Shown here piece by piece: positions 7,673 through 11,668 of a DNA stretch of 11,668 nucleotides; within the stretch, counting starts at the first letter, position 1, and each line of letters begins with the position of its first letter. The position numbers were made by a program, and so were the translations under genes. The DNA lies in NCBI GenBank assembly GCA_964637705.1, contig CAZWVM010000114.1, forward strand, positions 1 through 11,668. The letters run 5' to 3'. The DNA comes from CAZWVM01 sp964637705 (GTDB lineage Bacteria > UBA8481). The notes beneath the pieces were generated by a model. That model saw only the letters and a program-made list of their open reading frames with translations, was not told where the DNA came from and ran no database searches.

Positions 7673-9034
7673 ATGAGGCTCTCGTGGAAGGCGCTCCTCG
7701 CGGGTCTTGTCCTCGGCGGCCTGGTCGCGGTCGGGATCCACGCGGTCTCGTCGATCTCCCCGGCGCCCGCGCCCCCGGAGGCCGCAACGCCGGGACCGGC
7801 CTCGGCCGCCGCTCCCCCCGCTGCGGAGGCTTTGACGCCCGCGGAGGGGTTCCATCTCTGGCTCGTCGAGAACAGCGATTCCCGGACGGGCCTGCCCTAT
7901 AGCCACGTCGGTGACGCGCGTTTCGCGGGCTGGACCATCACCTATGACGCGGCCGTCGCGTCGATGGCGCATCTCGCGTCGGGCGACACCGCGCGGGCGA
8001 AGCGGGTCCTCGACTTCTACATCGAGACGCCCGTCGCGTGGCGGTTGGGCGGAATCATCGAGGCGGTGGATGCGCGCAGGGGCGTCGCCGGCAAGGACTG
8101 GTCCGTCCGCTGCGGCTCGAACCTCTGGATGGGACTCTCCGCGGTTCATCTCTACCGCGCGACGCGCGAGGAGAAGTATCTCCAGCTCGCGCGCCGGATC
8201 GCCGATTTCGCGCTGGCCCTCGAGGGGCCGGTCGACGATCCGCTGAAGGGAGGAGCCATTCGCCTGGGACCCCGCGGCGACACGCGCTTTGCCGGCGACC
8301 AGCACCTCGGGCACGACAAGAACGCGCCGGCCTTCTTCGACATCGTATCGACCGAGCACAATATCGACGCGTACGCGCTTTTCGGGTTCCTTCACGAGGA
8401 GACGGGGGAGGCGCGCTACGCCGAGGCGCGGGCGAGGATCCTCGGCTGGCTCGAGCGCGTCGCGTGGAACCGGGAGCAGGGACGTTTCAACCGCGGGGCG
8501 CTGGCGGGGGTGGACGAGGCCGTGGCGACGGACATCCACTCCTGGGGCCTCTCGGCGCTCGGCCTCGAGACCCTGGAACGATGGAGGCCGGGACTCGCCG
8601 ATTCGATGGTTCGATACGTCGAGAAGGAATGCGAGAACGAGGTGCCCTTCACCCGGCTCGACGGCGCGGCGATGAAGGTCCGGGGCGTCGACTTCGTCGA
8701 CCGGGCCGCGGCCGCCGCGCTCGGCCGCCCGCCGGTCGTCTCCTTCGAGTGGTCCTTCCAGCTGGCGAACGCGTATGGGCGCCTCGAGCGGGCGTGGCGG
8801 AAGAGGGGAGACGCGGCCCGTGCGGCGGATTACGCGGCCCGGCGCGCGAAGCTCCTCGAGGGCCTCGTCGCGGCCGCCTCGGCGTCGGGAGCGGGCCGGG
8901 CCCTGCCCTACGCGACAGAGGCGGAGGCGTTGATCGGGCACGAATACCGGACGCCCGCGGCGGGCAACGCCTCCTCGATCAGCGCGGCCTACGGCATCCT
9001 GGCGCTCACGGGTTTCGATCCGCTGAGTGAGTAA
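7673..9034 (+). CDS. Membrane-anchored alpha-toroid (six-hairpin glycosidase-like) protein, function unknown
   Basis: This 453-residue protein starts with a signal-anchor (residues 7-25, LLAGLVLGGLVAVGI, preceded by R2 and K6) and then an Ala/Pro-rich linker to about residue 50. The rest is made of amphipathic helix pairs with a recurring pattern of aromatic and small residues (NLWMGLSAVHLYRAT, DAYALFGFLHEETGEARYAEA, SWGLSALGLETLERW). This resembles (alpha/alpha)6 toroid glycosidase-like proteins. Conserved-looking polar patches are S226-T-E228-H229-N-I-D232, T286-D287-I-H289-S-W291 and the C-terminal YRTP...SSISAAYGILALTGFDP, which resembles the closing segment of such toroids. The active side would lie in the periplasm. 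No catalytic acids can be assigned with confidence, and a family name is not claimed. The ATG start was chosen because it gives the positively charged n-region directly before the anchor. The stop codon lies inside a heptamer repeat tract. Confidence 0.65.
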   Translation: MRLSWKALLAGLVLGGLVAVGIHAVSSISPAPAPPEAATPGPASAAAPPAAEALTPAEGFHLWLVENSDSRTGLPYSHVGDARFAGWTITYDAAVASMAHLASGDTARAKRVLDFYIETPVAWRLGGIIEAVDARRGVAGKDWSVRCGSNLWMGLSAVHLYRATREEKYLQLARRIADFALALEGPVDDPLKGGAIRLGPRGDTRFAGDQHLGHDKNAPAFFDIVSTEHNIDAYALFGFLHEETGEARYAEARARILGWLERVAWNREQGRFNRGALAGVDEAVATDIHSWGLSALGLETLERWRPGLADSMVRYVEKECENEVPFTRLDGAAMKVRGVDFVDRAAAAALGRPPVVSFEWSFQLANAYGRLERAWRKRGDAARAADYAARRAKLLEGLVAAASASGAGRALPYATEAEALIGHEYRTPAAGNASSISAAYGILALTGFDPLSE

Positions 9035-9070
9035 GGAGTCAGGAGTCAGGAGTAAGGAGTCAGGAGTCAG
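9029..9070. repeat. Heptamer tandem repeat at a convergent gene junction
   Basis: Six perfect 7-bp units run in the order GAGTAAG, GAGTCAG, GAGTCAG, then the same three again, so the tract is also two exact 21-bp units; a partial GAG follows. The TAA stop of the upstream gene (9032-9034) is in the first unit, and the yebC stop on the other strand is at 9079. Heptanucleotide short tandem repeats of this kind are known in filamentous cyanobacteria and other genomes. Their function is unclear. Confidence 0.9.
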
Positions 9071-9078
9071 GAGAAGTC

Positions 9079-9801
9079 TTACCCCAGGTTGTGGAAGACG
9101 TTCTGGACGTCGTCGTCCTGTTCCAGGGCGTCCACGAGCTTCATCACCTCGGTGGCCTTCTCCTCGGGCAGTTCCATCGGCGTCCGCGCGACGTACTCGG
9201 ATGTCGCGGAGATCGGGGTGATCTTGCGCTCCTCGAGGGCGCGCTGGAGGTTGCCGAATTCGGGGAAGGCGCAGCGGACGAGGAGCTGGGGCTCGCCCTT
9301 CTCGCCGGTCGACTCGCCCATCTCTTCCAGCCCGTGGTCGATGAGGTCGAGTTCGAGCGATTCGGCGTCGATGCCGGCGGGAGCGAGCCGGAAGACGCCC
9401 ATGCGCTGGAAGTTGAAGGCGACGCTGCCGGAGCCGGCCATGTTGCCGCCGCCGGTCGTGAGGATGGAGCGGATGTTGGCGGCGGTGCGGGTGGGATTGT
9501 CGGTCGCGCACTCGATCATGAGGGCGACGCCGTGCGGGGCGTAGGCCTCGTAGACCGCCTCCTCGTACCCGGCGGCGTCGCGGCCGGAGGCGCGCTGGAT
9601 GGCCTTCTCGACCTTGTCCTTGGGCATATTGGCGGCGCGGGCGTTCTGGATGACGCGGCGCAGGGACGGATTGGTATCGGGGTTGGCGCCTCCCGATTTC
9701 ACGGCGATGGCGATCTCGCGGCCGATCTTGGTGAAGGCCTTGGCCATCTTGTCCCAGCGGGCGAACATGACGTGCTTGCGTGTTTCGAAGATTCTTCCCA
9801 T
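9079..9801 (-). CDS. yebC: YebC/PmpR/TACO1-family regulatory protein
   Basis: The 240-residue protein has the length and layout of the YebC family. The N-terminal helical domain (residues 1-75) contains KRxKMAKAFTK-like KMAKAFTKIGREI, the GGANPDTNPSLRRVIQNARAAN region and MPKDKVEKAIQRASG. It is followed by YEEAVYEAYAPHGVALMIEC and TDNPTRTAANIRSI, the family's most conserved segment. The C-terminal domains end with VDALEQDDDVQNVFHNL. The MGRIFETRKHVMFARWDKM start is of the type without the common AGHSKW motif. Family members were described as DNA-binding regulators (PmpR) and, more recently, as translation factors that relieve ribosome stalling at proline runs. The sequence does not decide between these. 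ATG 9801 has AGGA 9 bases upstream. It lies downstream of the ubiE-type gene on the same strand, about 145 bases away, with the 126-bp inverted-repeat element between them. Confidence 0.93.
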   Translation of the reverse strand: MGRIFETRKHVMFARWDKMAKAFTKIGREIAIAVKSGGANPDTNPSLRRVIQNARAANMPKDKVEKAIQRASGRDAAGYEEAVYEAYAPHGVALMIECATDNPTRTAANIRSILTTGGGNMAGSGSVAFNFQRMGVFRLAPAGIDAESLELDLIDHGLEEMGESTGEKGEPQLLVRCAFPEFGNLQRALEERKITPISATSEYVARTPMELPEEKATEVMKLVDALEQDDDVQNVFHNLG

Positions 9802-9885
9802 AGGTCGTGGTCCTAGATTACGGGTTCAGGGGGCCGGAGGCAAGGAGAGGCGAGGGGCGGAGCGAGCGTGGTTTGAAGTCATCTA

Positions 9886-10011
9886 TCTCGTGATGAATGC
9901 GTCTCCGCTCATTCTCGCCCGCCATCCATGGCGGTCTCCGAGGTCTCAGCTGGCCTCGCATTCCTGCGAGGCCGACGCTTCGAAATCCGCTTCGCCGCAT
10001 TCATCACGAGA
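9886..10011. repeat. 126-bp inverted-repeat element with internal palindromes (MITE/REP-like)
   Basis: Perfect 16-bp terminal inverted repeats bound the element: TCTCGTGATGAATGCG at 9886-9901 and CGCATTCATCACGAGA at 9996-10011. Inside are a 6-bp palindrome CCGCCA-TCCA-TGGCGG (9919-9934) and a perfect 9-bp hairpin GGCCTCGCA-TTCC-TGCGAGGCC (9952-9973). The flanks CATCTA (9880-9885) and CATCGA (10012-10017) match at 5 of 6 positions, so a degenerate target duplication is possible. Neither hairpin is followed by a T-run, so terminator function is not supported. The element covers the last ~21 codons of the methyltransferase gene. It could be a miniature mobile element or a REP-like transcript-processing sequence; no transposase in the window has matching ends. 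Confidence 0.75.
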
Positions 10012-10710
10012 CATCGAAGGTACCATGCGTCGTCCCGGTGTCGTTCGTCGTGCCCGGTAGACCCACGCGATGCCTCCGTGGCAGGGTTCGGCCGCCACGG
10101 TCGGTGCGAGGCCGCAGGAGGCCATTTCCCGCTCGAAAGCGGCGGGCGCCGGGAAGGCCGGAATGGAGCGCGCGAGGTGGAGGTAGGCGGCGAGGCGACC
10201 GGTGAGGAGACCGCCGACGAGGGGGACGACGAGAGAGAGGTAGAGCCCCTGGAACGGGCGGAGGAACGCGGATCTCACGAGACCGAACTCGAGGATCCGG
10301 GCTTCGCCGCCATGCCCCAGGATGCGCGCCATCTCGCGGAGCCCCGCCGCGCGGTCGGCGAAGTTGCGGACTCCGAAGGCCGCGGTCGCGCCCTGGAAGG
10401 CATGGGAACGGAACGGGAGCGCCTCGGCGCGGCCGACGACGAGGAGGAGCCTGAGCCCGGCGCGGGCGGCCTTGCTTCGGGCGAGCCGGAGCATCGACTC
10501 GACCGGGTCGAGCGCGACGACGAGGCGCCCGGGCGCGGCGAGTTCCAGCGCGAGGTCGCCGGAGCCGGCGGCCACGTCGAGGATGCGGCCCGGGGGCATC
10601 CCCGCCGCGGCGCGACGGCGCCAGGAGCGGTCGAGGCCGAGGGAGAGGACGCGGTTGAGGAGGTCGTAGCGGGCGGTGATCGAGCGGAAGTGCGACTCGA
10701 CGGAGTTCAT
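9946..10710 (-). CDS. ubiE: UbiE/MenG-type SAM-dependent methyltransferase with unusual C-terminal tail
   Basis: The 254-residue protein carries the marks of demethylmenaquinone/ubiquinone C-methyltransferase. YDLLNRVLSLGLDRSWRR (15-32) corresponds to UbiE signature 1, with D27 where histidine is common. SAM motif I is D45-V-A-A-G-S-G-D52. FGVRNFADR is the family's second signature. LEFGLVRS, YLHLARSIPAFP and EPCHGGIAWVYRARR follow in the usual order. Family enzymes methylate the quinone ring late in menaquinone or ubiquinone synthesis; in a bacterium like this menaquinone is likelier. The family normally ends near the GGI...Y strand, here about residue 222. The extra 32 residues are low in hydrophobics, and about 21 of them are encoded by the 126-bp inverted-repeat element. 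ATG 10710 directly precedes the SVESHF motif region; the Shine-Dalgarno is weak. No other quinone gene is nearby. Confidence 0.88.
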   Translation of the reverse strand: MNSVESHFRSITARYDLLNRVLSLGLDRSWRRRAAAGMPPGRILDVAAGSGDLALELAAPGRLVVALDPVESMLRLARSKAARAGLRLLLVVGRAEALPFRSHAFQGATAAFGVRNFADRAAGLREMARILGHGGEARILEFGLVRSAFLRPFQGLYLSLVVPLVGGLLTGRLAAYLHLARSIPAFPAPAAFEREMASCGLAPTVAAEPCHGGIAWVYRARRTTPGRRMVPSMSRDECGEADFEASASQECEAS

Positions 10711-10899
10711 GCGCCGCGCACGTCCCGCGGATATCCCGGATTCATCGTGTCACTCATGTCCGCCATATTCATGAGGTGAATGCGCTGAAGTCAAACTTTT
10801 ACGCGCGTCGATGCGTAGCCCGATGAACCCCGGGGAGTGCCGCCCTGGATGCCGACCCGTGTCATTCTGTCGGGGAGTCAATGGGTCACCAGCCCGGGT
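10711..10899. other. Intergenic region upstream of ubiE with no recognisable gene
   Basis: No convincing coding frame is present. A small palindrome ATTCA-TGAGG-TGAAT and the motif GTGAATGCG occur around 10767-10784. The latter shares TGAATGCG with the ends of the 126-bp element, which may be chance. This stretch should hold the ubiE promoter on the minus strand, but no good -35/-10 pair is clear. Confidence 0.4.
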
Positions 10900-10946
10900 T
10901 GACCGTACCCCTTGAACTGCTCCTCCGTGAACCGTTTCCCCTTCAT
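10878..10946 (-). pseudogene. Remnant of IS3-family orfA (first ~11 codons)
   Basis: The frame begins MKGKRFTEEQF, the usual N-terminus of IS3-family OrfA (helix-turn-helix subunit), with GGGAGG (10959-10954 on the minus strand) as ribosome site. After codon 11 it runs into the opposite IS end and stops 11 codons later, outside the element (GYGQPGLVTH then stop). The rest of orfA and all of orfB are deleted. It is not expected to be functional. Confidence 0.75.
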
Positions 10947-11020
10947 TCTCGACCCTCCCGAACCTGGTCATCCTAGCTAAAAACCATTCCCAGCTAGTCC
11001 GGTTTTCGGGGGTACGGTCA
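10900..11020 (-). mobile_element. 121-bp IS3-family deletion derivative (MITE-like)
   Basis: Perfect 12-bp terminal inverted repeats TGACCGTACCCC occur at 10900-10911 and, reversed, at 11009-11020. Read on the minus strand, the element has the left-end layout of IS3-family elements: terminal TG, ...AAAACCGGAC, an AGCTAGGAT stretch that can serve as a -10 region, a GGGAGG ribosome site and the orfA start. The internal 1.1 kb or so expected between orfA codon 11 and the right end is missing. No clear 3-5 bp target duplication is seen (flanks GGT and GTG). The element is non-autonomous and would need a related transposase elsewhere in the genome. Confidence 0.75.
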
Positions 11021-11119
11021 GTGCGACTTGCCATCGTCAAGTTGAGCGAGAGCCTTATCGACATCAGTCCTCGTAGCGACGTCGACGTATAGATCATTCG
11101 TAAGATCCTGAAGTATCAT
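11018..11119 (-). pseudogene. Short reading frame truncated by the IS3-type element
   Basis: Translation from ATG 11119 gives 33 residues (MILQDLTNDLYVDVA..., ending LAQLDDGKSH). The stop TGA is the first three bases of the IS end at 11020, so the original C-terminus has been replaced. The frame continues upstream of this ATG without a stop to 11218, but that part crosses a palindrome and looks non-coding. Codon use lacks the G/C third-position bias of the host genes. The sequence has a balanced, protein-like composition, but no family is recognised and no ribosome site is visible. It may be a gene fragment or chance. Confidence 0.3.
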
Positions 11120-11152
11120 TTGATATTGCCATTGCTGATAAATGACCAAAGT

Positions 11153-11174
11153 CGCCGGCCATGGATGGCCGGCG
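11153..11174. repeat. Perfect 10-bp palindrome, CGCCGGCCAT/ATGGCCGGCG
   Basis: CGCCGGCCAT (11153-11162) and ATGGCCGGCG (11165-11174) are separated by GG. No T-run follows on either strand. The 12-base core (11158-11169) is the exact reverse complement of GCCATCCATGGC at 9921-9932 in the 126-bp element. This suggests one family of intergenic palindromes, which are known preferred targets of several IS110-type elements. Confidence 0.7.
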
Positions 11175-11318
11175 GAACACCACCTCGCCAACCTGCGTTC
11201 ATGAGCCCACGCTCGCACCGAATTCCGCTAACGATGCGGGTTTCCGAAGTGCGCGCCCATCGATGCGCAATGAGCAATGAATGCCAATGGGCTTCAATGG
11301 AAAAACAACCGCGTCGGG

Positions 11319-11492
11319 CGCGCGGCTTGCCGTTTTTGCAAGCCGCGTGAACGACGCATCACGATATGCGCGCACTTGCGCGGAGCGACGAAGGAGCGGA
11401 GCCGGAAACCCTTGCCGTTAGATGTCATGAATAGCCCGTCTCCAGTCGGCCTGCGATAATCATCGCACCCAAATACCGGCTGAAAGGAGACG
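11319..11492 (+). ncRNA. Structured leader upstream of IS110-type transposase start (bridge-RNA candidate)
   Basis: There are no protein-like frames in this stretch, but three hairpins occur in a row. CGCGGCTTGC (11321-11330) pairs perfectly with GCAAGCCGCG (11338-11347) around the loop CGTTTTT, extendable by a G-U and a C-G pair. CGCGC (11369-11373) pairs with GCGCG (11378-11382). A long composite hairpin spans 11437-11492: CGTCTC with GAGACG, then CAGTCGG (11443-11449) with CCGGCTG (11476-11482, one G-U), topped by TGCGAT-AATC-ATCGCA (11452-11467). IS110-group elements are known to encode a bridge RNA in the non-coding left end before the transposase gene. Assigning this stretch to that role is inference; loop complementarity to target and donor was not established. 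Confidence 0.4.
11486..11492 (+). promoter_or_regulatory. Shine-Dalgarno of the IS110 transposase, sequestered in a hairpin
   Basis: AAAGGAGA (11483-11490) lies 6 bases before the ATG at 11496. Its GGAGACG portion (11486-11492) is complementary to CGTCTCC at 11437-11443, the base of the long leader hairpin. Folding of the leader would hide the ribosome site, a common way to limit transposase production. Confidence 0.45.
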
Positions 11493-11495
11493 AGC

Positions 11496-11660
11496 ATGTG
11501 GAATTGTGGATTGGATGGTCACGAGGAGTCAATGACGTTGTGCGTGGTGGACAAGAGCGGGGCGAGGCGCCTGGAGGAAACCCTGCCTGTCGCAGGAACC
11601 GACATGGAGGCGATCCCGCGGCGACAATTACACCTGCGCATCAGCGACAATTACACTTGA
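11496..11660 (+). pseudogene. IS110-family (DEDD) transposase, N-terminal fragment
   Basis: The first 40 residues (MWNCGLDGHEESMTLCVVDK...) match the start of IS110-family transposases: the GLDxHxxS strand with D7, the first acid of the DEDD RuvC-like catalytic set, followed by the V-V-D-x-x-G strand. Normal length is about 320-400 residues. Here the frame changes character after about residue 40 (PRRQLHLRISDNYT, then stop at 11658-11660), where the sequence becomes the direct repeats of another element. The other DEDD acids and the C-terminal Tnp_20 serine domain are absent, so it cannot be active. A strong ribosome site (AAGGAG) precedes the ATG. Confidence 0.7.
11621..11656. mobile_element. 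Paired direct repeats resembling an IS21-family terminus
   Basis: GCGACAATTACAC occurs at 11621-11633 and again at 11644-11656, 23 bases apart. Multiple short repeats of this sort, with GTGTAATTGTCGC read on the minus strand, are typical near the ends of IS21-family elements, where the IstA transposase binds. The rest of the element would lie beyond the window edge, and its orientation and exact end cannot be fixed. No istA or istB coding sequence is visible. Confidence 0.5.
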
Positions 11661-11668
11661 GCATTCGA

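Noticed and set aside
9029..9070. Heptamer units as a CRISPR array or binding-site array
   Set aside because: The units are contiguous 7-mers without spacers and are too short and uniform for CRISPR.
7469..9511. 680-codon minus-strand frame opposite the toroid-like gene
   Set aside because: The translation is Arg-rich, contains the heptamer repeat as LLLTPDS units, and crosses the converging yebC gene on its own strand in another frame.
9815..9843. TTGCCT-17-TAATCT as a yebC promoter on the minus strand
   Set aside because: The match is weak, and the implied start point lies at or past the AGGA ribosome site, so the message would lack it.
9952..9973. Perfect 9-bp hairpin as an intrinsic terminator for the methyltransferase gene
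   Set aside because: No T-run follows on either strand, and it lies inside a larger inverted-repeat structure.
11120..11497. Several short open frames on both strands in the right-end region
   Set aside because: They have no ribosome sites, no recognisable composition or motifs, and they overlap palindromes and the structured leader.

Overview
The window comes from a high-GC bacterium with strongly G/C-biased third codon positions. The acidobacterial-type VWFA-related protein, the CxxC Nfu scaffold with an Nfu_N domain and the YebC relative fit an uncultured Acidobacteriota, Gemmatimonadota or FCB-type lineage. No rRNA or other decisive marker is present, so this placement is an inference.

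Layout. Positions 1-2168 hold two plus-strand genes: the 3' part of an NHL-propeller/VWFA-related protein and a putative secreted M15-type peptidase. A tRNA-Asp(GTC) with its own candidate promoter follows at 2297-2371, then a GT2 glycosyltransferase. A candidate promoter at 3713-3742 opens a tightly packed set: Nfu-type Fe-S scaffold, ketopantoate reductase-family enzyme, response regulator-PP2C phosphatase and class I aminotransferase. Gaps inside the set are 5-25 bases, so it is probably one operon (3776-7581). A membrane-anchored, alpha-toroid-like protein of unknown function follows to 9034. It converges on a minus-strand pair, a UbiE/MenG-type methyltransferase (10710-9946) and a YebC-family regulator (9801-9079). 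A heptamer tandem repeat lies at the convergence point.

Accessory right end. From about 10711 the base composition is visibly less G+C-rich and no intact gene is seen. It contains a 121-bp deletion derivative of an IS3-type element (both ends plus the first codons of orfA), a short reading frame whose stop codon is supplied by that element, a perfect palindrome, a structured leader followed by the first codons of an IS110-family transposase, and two direct repeats resembling an IS21-family terminus at the window edge. A separate 126-bp inverted-repeat element with internal palindromes (9886-10011) lies between the methyltransferase and yebC and encodes the C-terminal tail of the methyltransferase.

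No complete new defence or biosynthetic system is evident. The most interesting signals are the 126-bp element, its palindrome core shared with a second site, and the structured IS110 leader, which is a candidate bridge-RNA locus.
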